Shown: piece by piece, positions 21,483 through 33,189 of the stretch
How the letters are laid out: the number at the start of each line of letters is the position of its first letter
How positions within the stretch are numbered: the first letter of the stretch is position 1
From: Ustilago trichophora
Lineage: Eukaryota; Basidiomycota; Ustilaginomycetes; Ustilaginales; Ustilaginaceae
NCBI GenBank assembly: GCA_900323505.1
Contig: OOIN01000015.1
Location: 310,001-374,000, forward strand
DNA: 64,000 nt
Direction: 5' to 3'
Notes under the pieces: model-generated
What the model was told of the DNA's origin: nothing
Databases searched by the model: none
The model's input: the letters and a program-made list of their open reading frames with translations, nothing else
Translations under genes and position numbers: made by a program

Positions 21483-24400
21483 CTACTTCTTTTTCTTCTT
21501 CTTGTTCTTCTTCTTCTTGCCCCCGCCACCGCCGAGATTGGGTGTGGTTGGCGTCACTGGAGTGGTAGGCGTGTTGGCACCACTTCCCTCTTCCTCGCCA
21601 GCTTCCTCGTCTTCCTCGTGTTCACCAGCATCCACTGCATCCTCATTGACCGCATCAACGTTGACGACTTCTTCAGCGGGCTCTGTCGCCTCCGACTGCG
21701 TTTCGGCAGCATTTGTGCTCTGCTTCCCATTCGCGTTGCTACCATCACCGTCATTCGCCGCACTTTCCGCGACTGCCTTGGTCTTGACCGCATCATCTGT
21801 CGAGGAAGAATCAACCTCTGCTGCAACAGCAGGATTTTTGTTGTCGCTGTCCTTGGCGACCAGCTCCTCTTTCGTCCCGGCAGAAGCGGCTGCGGCAGCA
21901 GCAGCAGCAGCAGCTCGATCGCGCTCCTCTTTACGTTGACGAAGCTTCTCGGCAAGACTGAACTTTTTTGATGTTGCAGATGCGGCGGCTGGGTCAGGAG
22001 CTTTTGCGGACTCTTCGGCCGCGGATGCAGCTTGTTCTTCGGCTTGCTTCTGGGCAGCTTCCTCACTTGCTGTTTGTTTGACTTTCGCATTTGCTTCCTC
22101 ATTTGCCTTCTCGTTGGCTTCCTCCTTCGCCTTCGCAGCCTCGGCTTCAGCTGTCGCCTTGGCCTTCTCTTCGGCTTGAAGGCGTGCTTCCTCCTCTGCT
22201 TTTGCTTTCGAAGCTTCAGCTTCAGCCTCAGCTGCAACACGAGTCTCTTCTTCCGCCTTAGCCTTGGCCTCCTGTTCGGCTTGTTGTCTCGCTGCTTGAG
22301 CTTCTGCTGCAATTCGCGCTTCTTCAGCCTCCGCTTTTGCTCGTGCTTCAGCTTTCTCTTTCTCTTTGGCTGCTTTCGCCTCAGCTTCAGCCTTGAGCCT
22401 TGCCTCCTCGGCCTTTGCCTTGGCTTCAGCTTCGGCCCGAGCTTTGGCAGCCCGAGCTTCGGCTCCCTCCTCTGCTTTGATCCGAGCTTCCTCTTCAGCT
22501 TTCGCTTGAGCTTCAGCGTCGGCTTTTGCTTTTGCTTCAGCATCGGCCTTAGCTTTGGCTTCTGCTTGTGCTTTGATCTTGGCCTCTTCCTCCGCTTCAG
22601 CTCTGGCTTTGGCCTCGGCCTTGAGCCTAGCCTCTTCTTCCGCTTTTGCTTTTGCTTCAGCTTCAGCCTTGAGTCTGGCCTCTTCCTCGGCCTTCAATCG
22701 AGCCTCTTCTTCAGCTTTGAGCCTGGCTCCCTCTTCTGCCTTGAATCTTGCTTCCTCCTCTGCTTTCAGTCTTGCCTCTGCCTCCGCTTTGGCTCTTGCT
22801 TCCTCCTCTGCTTTGGCCTTTGCTTCAGCCTCCGCTTTGGCTTCAGCCTCCTGGACAGCCTTCTTCCTCTCGCTCGCATCGTGGCGCCTCTGCTTGTTCG
22901 ACTCGACAATTCGAGTGTTCGTCGATTCGATCCATTCCTCCATCTTCTCCCATGCCGCCTCAACCTCACCGGTCTTTGCTGCGGAGCCAAGGTCAAACAC
23001 CTGCAACTGTAACACTTGCAGCATCCAAGAAACGACTGAAGCGTGCCACATCTTGACCACTTTGCCCAGCATCGCGCTCTCTCTGTCCCTGATGAGCTCT
23101 GTCTGTAGAGCGCGCTTTACTTCGGCATCTTCAACATGCTGCAAGAGAGTTTGGGCTTCGTCATCAGCCAAAAGGTGAACTGCGTGAGCTGTGTCAACAT
23201 CGACTTTGGAGATGACCTCGGGCACCTGTGTGAGCAAGCGATCCGAGATGCTCGCAAAGTGCCTGTCCAATCGTTGCAAGAGGGCAGTCGACAGCGAGAT
23301 GGGTGCAAAGACTTGTAGCGCGTTGATCCATTCCATGAGCCGATTGAGCAATTTCGCGAAAAGTGGATAGTCGACAAGCTCAATGTTGGGCCGTGTGAGG
23401 TCGTCGTAGCTCGAAGAATCGCTGTCTGTTGTCGAGACGGTGTACAGGTCGGAGAGGGCAGCTGAGGGCAGCTGAGTGGACAGGAGCCATCGGGAAGGCA
23501 GTGAGATGTCTTTGGCTTGCAGATGTTGGTCCAGCTGTTGGTGCATGTGTGAAAATGCGTTGTCGAGAGAGCGAGATAAAGCGTCCAGCCAGGCCCTCTC
23601 GATTGTACTGAGGGAGGCGATAGATGTATCGTCGCCGGGAACCGAGTTGGGGGAGGGAGCAAAGAGGAGCTTGCCAAAATCGAAGCCGAATCGAGTCAGA
23701 GATGCTGATGCGTAGCTGAGTTGTGTGTGGACATTGCTGTACATCTCGGCCAGTGTTTCGAGCGCGGAATTTGAGTCCGAAGATGTCGATGGAGATGAGG
23801 TGATGCGATGAGCAGCTGCTAGGAGCTGGATCGACACAGTGTCACGCAGTCGCTCGAGACCCGAGGTTGCGAAAGACGAGACAAGGTAAGCGGGCGTGAC
23901 CATGTCTTGTTCCCTGCTTGGAGATGTTTGAGGCTGGTTGGAGGATGCATCGTCGATAAAGAGGGAGAAAGCCATGCTCAGAGTGTCTGCCATCTCCTCA
24001 CGCCAGAGATCAATGTACCTGCGCAGGTAAGCTTCACTGGAGAAGGAGGAGGGAGAGCCCATAGCATCGAGTGCAGAGTGGAAGGAGTGGATTCGAGCTT
24101 TGAGAAAGGCAAGGCAAAGCTGATTGTCGCTCAAGCCGAGTTCAGGAATGAGTGCTTGTGACTGGGGTGAGGAGCCGACCAAGCTCCAATCTGGGATTTG
24201 AGGGAGCAAGGACTGAACGTGATTGAGTCTGCGAAGAACGGTGATAGACTTGCGTGCTGCTGGAAGCTTGAGACCTGTCTTTGAGAAGCTTGCGATGAAA
24301 TCTGCTTTCATGGTGGCAAGGTGGGAAAGTGTCTCGATGAGAAGAGAAAGGTATGTGCTTTGTTGGCCGAGCTGGCTGTTCAAGGCCGAGGTTGGAGATT

Positions 24401-24983
24401 CGGACTTTGAGGATGTTGCTGTATCGTTGTCGGAGCGCTTGAGCAGGCTGACGAGATGCTCTGCAAGCTGAATGGCTTCCGAGTGATGACCAGCCTTGAC
24501 GCAGGTCTGGACGAGGGAAGGGATTTCGAGAAGGTCGGAGAGATGACCACGCTCGTACTGGTCAGCTACATTTTGAATACGGTGTCGTTCAGCGAGAACT
24601 GGCTTGCTAGCAGCTGCGAAAGCATCGGCAGCGCTTTGGAGGTCAGGCAGAGTATTGTTGATCAGGTCACCAAGATGAAGGGCAAGAGTGGAGAGGGAAG
24701 GAGCAAATTGCTGTTCAGCCTGGTGGATATGGATGAAAGCGTCGGTCTGAGAGATGCAGAGCTCGGAAAGCTGCTGATGAAGTGCCTCTGATTTGGATTG
24801 AAGCTGCTGTGGTTGGTTGCGAAGATCCGAGAGGCTGAAATTGGAGAGAGACCGAATGTAAGAAGAGACTTCTTTGGTGGAAAGGGCGTCTTGGGAAATG
24901 GGCGATTCTGCAGTTTGAGCTGCGCTGTGGATCAACGAGGTGAGCGAGCTTGGCGCATTTGCCTCTGATGCGGATGTCGGCAT
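21483..24983 (-). CDS. COG8: Conserved oligomeric Golgi complex subunit 8 with long Lys-Ala-Glu tail
   Basis: COG is the eight-subunit tether for retrograde vesicles at the Golgi; Cog8 bridges the two lobes. 1166 residues, roughly twice the human protein (612). Residues about 35-640 match the family as I know it: [19 protein letters not shown], then [16 protein letters not shown], the conserved [20 protein letters not shown] with [43 protein letters not shown] and [13 protein letters not shown]. From about 700 to 995 the protein is almost only Lys, Ala, Glu and Arg in a short-period pattern, predicted as a long single alpha-helix. A Ser/Ala/Asp/Glu-rich part and a final poly-Lys block ([16 protein letters not shown]) end it. 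The frame is continuous and no intron is needed. The first Met (24983) has no upstream competitor. Confidence 0.88.
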   Translation of the reverse strand: MPTSASEANAPSSLTSLIHSAAQTAESPISQDALSTKEVSSYIRSLSNFSLSDLRNQPQQLQSKSEALHQQLSELCISQTDAFIHIHQAEQQFAPSLSTLALHLGDLINNTLPDLQSAADAFAAASKPVLAERHRIQNVADQYERGHLSDLLEIPSLVQTCVKAGHHSEAIQLAEHLVSLLKRSDNDTATSSKSESPTSALNSQLGQQSTYLSLLIETLSHLATMKADFIASFSKTGLKLPAARKSITVLRRLNHVQSLLPQIPDWSLVGSSPQSQALIPELGLSDNQLCLAFLKARIHSFHSALDAMGSPSSFSSEAYLRRYIDLWREEMADTLSMAFSLFIDDASSNQPQTSPSREQDMVTPAYLVSSFATSGLERLRDTVSIQLLAAAHRITSSPSTSSDSNSALETLAEMYSNVHTQLSYASASLTRFGFDFGKLLFAPSPNSVPGDDTSIASLSTIERAWLDALSRSLDNAFSHMHQQLDQHLQAKDISLPSRWLLSTQLPSAALSDLYTVSTTDSDSSSYDDLTRPNIELVDYPLFAKLLNRLMEWINALQVFAPISLSTALLQRLDRHFASISDRLLTQVPEVISKVDVDTAHAVHLLADDEAQTLLQHVEDAEVKRALQTELIRDRESAMLGKVVKMWHASVVSWMLQVLQLQVFDLGSAAKTGEVEAAWEKMEEWIESTNTRIVESNKQRRHDASERKKAVQEAEAKAEAEAKAKAEEEARAKAEAEARLKAEEEARFKAEEGARLKAEEEARLKAEEEARLKAEAEAKAKAEEEARLKAEAKARAEAEEEAKIKAQAEAKAKADAEAKAKADAEAQAKAEEEARIKAEEGAEARAAKARAEAEAKAKAEEARLKAEAEAKAAKEKEKAEARAKAEAEEARIAAEAQAARQQAEQEAKAKAEEETRVAAEAEAEASKAKAEEEARLQAEEKAKATAEAEAAKAKEEANEKANEEANAKVKQTASEEAAQKQAEEQAASAAEESAKAPDPAAASATSKKFSLAEKLRQRKEERDRAAAAAAAAAASAGTKEELVAKDSDNKNPAVAAEVDSSSTDDAVKTKAVAESAANDGDGSNANGKQSTNAAETQSEATEPAEEVVNVDAVNEDAVDAGEHEEDEEAGEEEGSGANTPTTPVTPTTPNLGGGGGKKKKNKKKKKK
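21990..22870 (-). repeat. Degenerate short-period coding repeat (Lys-Ala-Glu helix)
   Basis: Roughly 290 codons drawn mainly from GCN, GAR and AAR, read on the minus strand as variants of [10 protein letters not shown] and EAKAKAEA. On the plus strand this appears as repeated CTTCAGC/CTCTTCC/CTTTGCC blocks and opens a false 326-codon frame (22032-23012). Units differ by synonymous and conservative changes, so the pattern is old or selected rather than a fresh microsatellite expansion. Confidence 0.85.
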
Positions 24984-25339
24984 ATTGTTGTCACACTATC
25001 GGTGCGACTGACAAGTGACTGACAGAGCGAATTGGCAAAGCTGTAGTTGAGGTGTGTGCCAGTGTCTTGTCTTGTTCAAGTGAAGAGAGAGGGAGAGGGA
25101 GATGTTGCGTGTCCGTGCTTTCTCAAAGTGTTGGCCCGATTTCCGAGATTTGGCACCAAGAGCGTTTGAACCAACGTCCAAGAAGCCGTCATTCTGAGCT
25201 GAACTTTGTGACAATCCATGCAGCTCCTGACTGACATTTAGTGGAGATTGTCACTCCATGCTTGGCACGCCTCGTAAGTGTCTTGCCTTCTCGACATACC
25301 TCAACTTGAACTCGCTAGGATTCCACCGGCTACAAAGAA

Positions 25340-25480
25340 ATGAGTAGCCAGCTTGATGCTGCCATACAAGGCACCTACATAGGATACGCATTGCTCTGGC
25401 GACTATCATTGGTGGTTGGGATCATTCTGTTTTGGTGGTATCTCAACTGGCATCTGGCACACAAGCTCGATCTATTATAG
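25340..25480 (+). CDS. Possible small membrane protein, 46 codons
   Basis: Not recognised. ATG 25340 to TAG 25478-25480 encodes 46 residues with one strongly hydrophobic aromatic segment (LLWRLSLVVGIILFWWYLNW, about residues 18-37) flanked by polar ends, which would suit a single-span membrane protein. The Kozak context has a purine at -3. An upstream mini-exon is conceivable: ATG 25258, GTAAGT at 25274, acceptor AAG at 25337 join in frame, adding six residues. It lies about 360 bases upstream of COG8, divergently. A chance ORF remains quite possible. Confidence 0.25.
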   Translation: MSSQLDAAIQGTYIGYALLWRLSLVVGIILFWWYLNWHLAHKLDLL

Positions 25481-26887
25481 AGTCGCTATGAATCGGACCG
25501 GATATTATGGCGCGAATTTACGAGGCTACATTCGCACCCAACAGCGACGATGACGACGGCAACCCGTTCAAAAGGGAAGCTGATGGCAGTGTGGGTCGGC
25601 GAGAAGGACACGGTGAAGCACGCGGTGAAGTAGCCGGACCGGGCACTCTAGACCCATGCATCGAAGAAGCATTCTTGACCAGCCAGACGCTGTCTTGACG
25701 ACGTCCGCCGTGCGCTCAAGGCTGAGTCACTGTGCAAGCCGCGTATGTTGTCAACACGTGGACATGCATGCACATATGATGAAGGAGTAGCAAGGATCAT
25801 GTATAGTATAGTGTAAGACAAGGTACAAACTGGCTTCGGTTACTGTGACATGTAACCGGCCGGTACGATTGGGAAGGAATGGATGTGTTCGGCCGCTGTT
25901 TGCTTTTGGATTTGACCGGCGCAGGATTTCTGTGATTTTGGCAAGATGGCGAGATGGCGAGATGGATCAAAGAGCAGCAGCCAATCAGACCAACGACTGA
26001 ACCAAAAACACAAGCTCACAGCAGCCAAGATAATCAGGCAGCTGCGTGTGCACAGCGTTGCCGACCAATCAGATACGATGTCAGCCATCTTTGTGCTTGT
26101 TGCAGCAGGTAAAGGCGATCCATGTGTCGCTGCTGGCTGTTCTTCCAAGAGCGGGGTAACAACAACAGCAGCAGCAGCCACACGAGCAAAGGTGGACTGT
26201 GCTTGATTGATTGGCTTTGCTATTTTGTATGGTGGTGAAAATGAAAGGCTTTTCGAGTCATCTCGCCAGCAGATCATGTCGAGGTGTGGGGATTGGATTT
26301 TGATATATTTTGAATTTTGTGGGTCAGCTGTAAGTTATCTCAAGAGACAAAGCAAGGCGAGACGGGCAATTTCGGTTAAGTTAGATTTGATTTTTGAATA
26401 CCCGATTCCACTTTCACGGTGAGGGATTGAATACAAATCGACTACACACTCAATTCACCGTAGAGAAAGCTTTTTGAAATGTGGCGAAAATGGCGGGTCA
26501 GATGCGCGGAAGAAATGGTGGTTGGGAGCTGCAGCCAAATTCAAGCAAGCGGGTCCAACAAGTCCTCTTTGTGGCCGAGTCACCGTCTTCTTGTTCTTGA
26601 CCCCGCCGCTGTCTGTACCCCTCTTGCTGCTCCAATCTCGCTCACACCGCCTATAACCTCTTTGGTCTAGCTTCATCTTTCTTCCTTCCTTCCCCACCCA
26701 TCATCTCCACCCTTCCTCCTTCTGCACGTTATACAGCAAGTCATTGCTAGACTTTGCTCTTCGCTAGCAATTCCGTCCTACCGCATCGAGCTCGTCGCTG
26801 TTGCCACCTCGGATTCTCACTCGTAGCCCCTGCTCAAAAAAAAAAGCGTTTGTTCGCAGCGCACCAACTACCCACACTCGTGTCAAT
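25481..26887. other. Intergenic, promoter region of acetolactate synthase
   Basis: No convincing gene. ORFs at 25507-25698 (+) and 25840-26277 (-) have no recognisable motif. The last 250 bases are pyrimidine-rich and probably the core promoter and 5' UTR of ILV2; the plus-strand frame from 26801 is open into ILV2 but is judged non-coding before 26888. Confidence 0.5.
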
Positions 26888-29095
26888 ATGTCGAGCTTCG
26901 CCGTGCAATTCGCACGCCAGCAGAGACACGCTTTCCAGGCTGCCTCAAAACTCTCTTCGGCTTCCACCTCCAACATTGTCGCCGGTGCTTCCACTTGCTC
27001 TTACGCTTCCACACCCAACGCCTCAAGAGCCTTCTCCACTGCCAGCAATAACCTCCCTCGCTCCGCCCAACTCGCAAGATCCCAGCGCACCCACCTCGCC
27101 CTCACAAGACACATTTCCACAAATCAGCCCAAGCAGCAGGCCGCCGCCGCTGCACAGACTTCGGCCGGCGTTCGTCCCGAGCCAAGCCCCGCTTTCCAGC
27201 AGTCGCCTCAGAACATCGCTCCCCTTTCCTCGCGATATGACGCAAATGCCCTCGACGAGTCGTTTGTCGGCATGTCCGGTGGTGCCATCTTCCACGAGAT
27301 GATGCTCAGGCACGATGTCAAGCATGTCTTTGGTTACCCCGGTGGTGCTATTCTCCCCGTCTTCGATGCTATCTACAACTCGAAGCACTTTGACTTTGTG
27401 CTGCCACGACGAGAGGATGGTGCCGGTCACATGGCCGAAGGCTACGCCCGTGTGACGGGTAAGCCTGGCGTTATCCTCGTTACCTCTGGTCCCGGTGCCA
27501 CCAACGTCATCACGCCTATGCAGGATGCCATGAGCGATGGTACTCCCCTCGTTGTCTTCTGTGGTCAGGTCGCCACTTCTGCCATCGGTTCCGATGCCTT
27601 CCAGGAGGCTGACGTCGTTGGTATCTCGAGATCCTGCACAAAGTGGAACGTCATGGTCAAGGACATCTCTGAGCTTCCTCGTCGCATCAACGAGGCTTTC
27701 AAGATCGCCACCTCTGGTCGACCCGGTCCCGTCCTCGTCGATCTTCCCAAGGATGTCACCGCCGGTATCCTCCGCCAGGCCATTCCTTACAGCCAGACTC
27801 AGCCCAACATGATCACCAACCTCCCTAGCCGACAGGTCGCCCGAAACCGCCGCGGTGCCACTTTCCAGCAGAACGTCAACATGCGCTCCTCCGAACAGGA
27901 CATCCTCACCTCGGAGCTGCAAGAGGCTGCCCGTCTCATTGGCATCGCCAAGCGTCCCATCATTTACGCCGGTCAGGGTATCCTCTCGTCCCCCCAAGGT
28001 CCTAAGCTGCTTGCCAAGCTCGCCAAGGAGCACAACATTCCCGTCACCACCACCCTTCAGGGCCTCGGTGCATTCGACGAGCTCGACCCTCTCAGTCTCC
28101 ACATGCTCGGCATGCACGGTTCGGCCTATGCCAACCTTGCCATGCAGGATGCCGACCTCATCATTGCTCTCGGTGCGAGATTCGACGACCGTGTCACTGG
28201 TCGCATCGACAAGTTTGCTCCTCATGCTCGTGCTGCCGCGCTCGAGAACCGTGGTGGTATCATCCACTTTGAGGTCATGCCCAAGAACATCAACAAGGTC
28301 GTCCAGGCCACCTGCGCCGTCGAGGGTGATGTGGTTGCCAACCTCGGCAAGTTGATGCCTTTCCTCGACTCCAACGCTCCCGACAGGAGCGAGTGGCATC
28401 AGCTCATCAAGAGCTGGAAGGACGCCTACCCCTTCACCTACGAGCCGTCCAAGGAGGGCGAGCTGATGAAGCCCCAGGAGGTTATCGAGGCTCTCGATGC
28501 CGAAGTTGCCAACCAGAAGGACAACGTCATTATTGCCACTGGTGTTGGACAGCATCAGATGTGGGCGGCTCAGCACTACCGCTGGCGTCACCCTCGCACC
28601 TGGGTCTCTTCCGGTGGTCTCGGAACCATGGGTTTCGGTCTTCCCTCTTGCATTGGAGCCAAGGTCGCTGCTCCCGAGAAGATTGTCGTCGACATTGACG
28701 GTGATGCCTCGTTCTCGATGACCGCTATGGAACTCGCCACCGCCGCACAGTACAACATTGGCGTAAAAGTGCTCATCCTCAACAACGAATTCCAAGGAAT
28801 GGTCGTTCAATGGCAAGATCTCTTCTACGAGAAGCGCTACTCTCACACCGAGATGCACAACCCTGACTTTGTCAAGCTCGCCGAATCCATGGGTGTAAAA
28901 GCCATTCGATGCGACAACATCAAAGACCTCCCTGCAAAAATGAAGGAGTTCATCGAGTACGACAACAACAAACCCATCCTCTTTGAGGCTAGGATTACCA
29001 AGAACGAGCACGTCTATCCTTTCTGCCCCGCCAGTGCGGGTCTGCATGAACTCATTGTTCACCCTAGCCTTAAGCCTATTCCCAAGAAGAACTGA
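26888..29095 (+). CDS. ILV2: Acetolactate synthase catalytic subunit, mitochondrial
   Basis: ThDP-dependent first common step of Val, Leu and Ile synthesis: two pyruvate to acetolactate, or pyruvate plus 2-oxobutyrate to acetohydroxybutyrate. 735 residues; residues 1 to about 110 are a basic, Ser/Ala-rich mitochondrial transit region. The catalytic Glu lies in RREDGAGHMAEGYAR, FAD and substrate regions in GARFDDRVTGRIDKFAPHAR, and the ThDP/Mg motif in DIDGDASFSMT...NNEFQG. Trp642 in MVVQWQ is the conserved herbicide-pocket Trp. At the position of plant Pro197 / yeast Pro192 this protein has Ala229 (GQVATSAIG). The start at 26888 was chosen because the residues before it look non-coding and the ATG has the context CAATATG. 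No intron. A 760-codon antisense frame is a codon-bias artefact. Confidence 0.96.
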   Translation: MSSFAVQFARQQRHAFQAASKLSSASTSNIVAGASTCSYASTPNASRAFSTASNNLPRSAQLARSQRTHLALTRHISTNQPKQQAAAAAQTSAGVRPEPSPAFQQSPQNIAPLSSRYDANALDESFVGMSGGAIFHEMMLRHDVKHVFGYPGGAILPVFDAIYNSKHFDFVLPRREDGAGHMAEGYARVTGKPGVILVTSGPGATNVITPMQDAMSDGTPLVVFCGQVATSAIGSDAFQEADVVGISRSCTKWNVMVKDISELPRRINEAFKIATSGRPGPVLVDLPKDVTAGILRQAIPYSQTQPNMITNLPSRQVARNRRGATFQQNVNMRSSEQDILTSELQEAARLIGIAKRPIIYAGQGILSSPQGPKLLAKLAKEHNIPVTTTLQGLGAFDELDPLSLHMLGMHGSAYANLAMQDADLIIALGARFDDRVTGRIDKFAPHARAAALENRGGIIHFEVMPKNINKVVQATCAVEGDVVANLGKLMPFLDSNAPDRSEWHQLIKSWKDAYPFTYEPSKEGELMKPQEVIEALDAEVANQKDNVIIATGVGQHQMWAAQHYRWRHPRTWVSSGGLGTMGFGLPSCIGAKVAAPEKIVVDIDGDASFSMTAMELATAAQYNIGVKVLILNNEFQGMVVQWQDLFYEKRYSHTEMHNPDFVKLAESMGVKAIRCDNIKDLPAKMKEFIEYDNNKPILFEARITKNEHVYPFCPASAGLHELIVHPSLKPIPKKN

Positions 29096-29952
29096 TTCTT
29101 TGTGAAGGCGTTTCTCCCCCTTTTTTTTTCTTTTGGTTTTTGTTCGGTTCCTTTGCAACTCTTGTTTTTGTTTCTTCATAATGGCTTCCATTGTTTGCTG
29201 CTTGGTTGTGTGATGTGTGAGATATCTTTTTCGAGATAAACGTGACGTTGGGGAAGTGTTATTGTGCTGACTTGTTGCAAGCGATTTGCATTTATCGCGT
29301 GGCAACCTCGGGTCTCAGCAGAGCCTTGCGACTGACAAAGCTGTACTATCCAAAGGTGTTCCGTACGACGCTCAACCAGTCAAAAGAGTGCCAGAGTTGA
29401 GATGATAAGGAACAAGAAGAGCCGGCGAGATGGCAAGTGTTGTGAGGGTAAAGTAATCGGAAATCGGAAAAAGGTGAGGTGGAAGGGGGGAAGAGTGTAT
29501 CGGTGATTTTGATCCACGCCGAGACTGGAAAAGGGTTTTCGCGCCTCAGAGCCAGAGCCAGGGCCAACCCAAAGGTGTCAACTGGATACTCCAACACTTC
29601 TCCCCTCTGCTTTTTGGTTTACCCCACACGACCACACACCTACATCTCACACCCTGACAACTCCTCACGTGGACTCACACGATAGTGTACGGTCAAGCTT
29701 CCATTCCTATCCTTCGAATCTCACCGAACGGTGCTACCCGAAAAGTGGTGCTGCTGCAACAAGGAGCGAGGCCGCCCTTGGGAGGACAATAACATTCGAG
29801 ATCTCGAGATTGGCGAAAGAGCATCATGCTGGTCTTTTTATAGCTGATCTGTCGTTAATCCATTCATCGCTACGAGTCTCATCCAGACGGTCTCTGTCTT
29901 CCACTCTGTTCGAATCAGGGGTGTGTTTGGAATCGCAACGCGACATCTTACA
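29096..29952. other. Intergenic between ILV2 and RUD3
   Basis: A T-rich 3' UTR of ILV2 (with an unbroken run of nine or more T at about 29120), then promoter of RUD3. No gene seen. Confidence 0.6.
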
Positions 29953-31500
29953 ATGTCATCATCATCAACAGCTGCAGCAACGGGAGAGACGTCCTCCGCA
30001 GGACGAGCATCGCTTGATGCCGACACTCATCCTTCCACCAATGGCAAGACCGCCTCGCCCTCCCCTGATGCTGAGGAAGAAGAATCATGGGCACCACTTT
30101 CGACCATGACCGAGACGCAGATCCAAACCGAGCTGCTTCGAGTTCGAGAAGAACGCGACACCTACGAATCGCAATACCGCTCTCTCCTCTCCAAGCTCAC
30201 CACCATGCGCGCCACGCTCGGCGATCGACTTCGTCAAGACGCCGAAGAACTGGATCGTCGTGAAACTCAGATCGACACTCTCACTTCCAAGCTGGAAGAA
30301 CTCGAATCCACCACTTCGACCCTACGCTCCGAGCTGCTCTCTTCGCACTCGGAAACCGATCGGCTCAGTGGCGAGCTCGACAAGCTCCGAAGCATCCTCG
30401 CTAAAACCGAAGCCGAGACTCAAACCCGAAAGGAGCAAGAAGAAGGCAAGGGCACGAGAGCGGAGAGGGAGCGAGAGCTGTACGAGCTTTTGGAGCGGGT
30501 GAAAGTTGATGCGCACGGTTGGGAAGCTGCATGTTTGGAAGAGCGATCCAAACGGGAAGACCTCGAGATGCGACTTTCGGAAGCTCAGGATGCGGTGATT
30601 CGAGCGCAGCAATCGGAAGCGCATCATAGAGCCGTTGCCGAACGGGAATCCGCCAGCGCGAGTAACCTCGCTGCGGTGCTTTCCGAGTTTCAATCCACCC
30701 AGGAAAGCGAACTCTCGCGAGCGCTCGGTGACCATCGTTCTCAGATCGATACGCTAACCGCCTCTCTCTCGGACTACAAGACTCGGGCGGAACAGGCCGA
30801 ACTGCAACTGCAACAAAACGCAGATTTGACCGCAAGAGCTACGCTCCTCGAATCGCAGGTCAAGGAGAAGAATCTTTTGATAGGTAAACTTCGCCATGAA
30901 GCCGTGATTCTCAACGAACATCTCACCGAGGCGTTGAGGAGGTTGAGGAATGATCAGAGCGAAAGCAATGTGGACAAGAGGTTGGTGACTAATCTGGTGC
31001 TGCAGTTTATAACTACGCCGCGGGCGGATGGGAAGAGGTGGGAGATGTTGAATCTGATTGCTGGGGTGTTGGATTGGGGGGAGGGGGAGAGGGAGTTGGC
31101 TGGATTGCAAAGAGGTGGCGGTGGTGGTGGTGGATCTACGACACGGCCAAGCTTAGGTGGGAGAAGTGCAAGTGGGAATGGAACAAGAGTGAGTAGCAGT
31201 GGTAATGTGGGTGGAGACGAGAGCTTCAGCAACCTCTTTGTCGAGTTTCTGCTTAGTGAAGCTGATCGAGGCAAGAGTAACGTTGGTGATGGTGGGGGGA
31301 ATGGGGAGAGTGCAACGACGCCAAACACTCCAGGTTTGCCAACGAGATTGTTTTCGCCAACAAGGTCGAGTTTTGGTTCAGAGGCCAACTCGCCAAGTAA
31401 GAGCGATTCGGTCCCCGGAGCGAATGGTACAGCAGACGAGGGTGGAGGAAGAAGTGGTGGACTGGGAAGCTATTTCGGATTGGGAAGAGGTAAAAAATAA
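29953..31500 (+). CDS. RUD3: Golgin with GRAB domain (Rud3/GMAP-210 type)
   Basis: Coiled-coil tether of the cis-Golgi recruited by Arf1. 515 residues. About residues 50-335 form a continuous heptad-type coiled coil rich in Glu, Arg, Leu and Ser. It is followed by the GRIP-related Arf-binding domain (from about 340): KRLVTNLVLQFITTPRADGK then RWEMLNLIAGVLDW, the feature that identifies the family. The C-terminal ~125 residues are Gly/Ser-rich and disordered, ending in GLGRGKK. The start at 29953 (MSSSSTAAAT) is preferred over the ATG at 29923 because the stretch between them does not resemble the protein. The gene converges on KRR1 with 171 bases between stops. It is one of five secretory-pathway genes in this window. 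Confidence 0.88.
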   Translation: MSSSSTAAATGETSSAGRASLDADTHPSTNGKTASPSPDAEEEESWAPLSTMTETQIQTELLRVREERDTYESQYRSLLSKLTTMRATLGDRLRQDAEELDRRETQIDTLTSKLEELESTTSTLRSELLSSHSETDRLSGELDKLRSILAKTEAETQTRKEQEEGKGTRAERERELYELLERVKVDAHGWEAACLEERSKREDLEMRLSEAQDAVIRAQQSEAHHRAVAERESASASNLAAVLSEFQSTQESELSRALGDHRSQIDTLTASLSDYKTRAEQAELQLQQNADLTARATLLESQVKEKNLLIGKLRHEAVILNEHLTEALRRLRNDQSESNVDKRLVTNLVLQFITTPRADGKRWEMLNLIAGVLDWGEGERELAGLQRGGGGGGGSTTRPSLGGRSASGNGTRVSSSGNVGGDESFSNLFVEFLLSEADRGKSNVGDGGGNGESATTPNTPGLPTRLFSPTRSSFGSEANSPSKSDSVPGANGTADEGGGRSGGLGSYFGLGRGKK

Positions 31501-31671
31501 TACACAGCAATGCTCTCCTATGCAACACATGACTGGAGGTGTAACTCAACTTGAACGCATCACACACGCAAACACATTCTACACAAATCTTGTTCTCTCA
31601 AGATGCGACATGGTATGAATTTGCACTGCCGAAATGGCTGAACTTGGGAGTACTGTACATTGGACGAGAGA

Positions 31672-33189
<1,518 letters not shown>

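Noticed and set aside
22032..23012. 326-codon plus-strand frame rich in Leu, Phe, Cys and Ser
   Set aside because: Reverse complement of the Lys/Ala/Glu repeat of COG8; composition is dictated by that repeat.
25840..26277. 145-codon minus-strand ORF between COG8 and ILV2
   Set aside because: No motif, no splice or promoter support, composition like non-coding DNA; a Trp/Leu-rich piece alone is not enough.
27023..29305. 760-codon open frame antisense to ILV2
   Set aside because: Explained by C/G-ending codon bias of ILV2; the translation has no motif and mirrors the sense codons.
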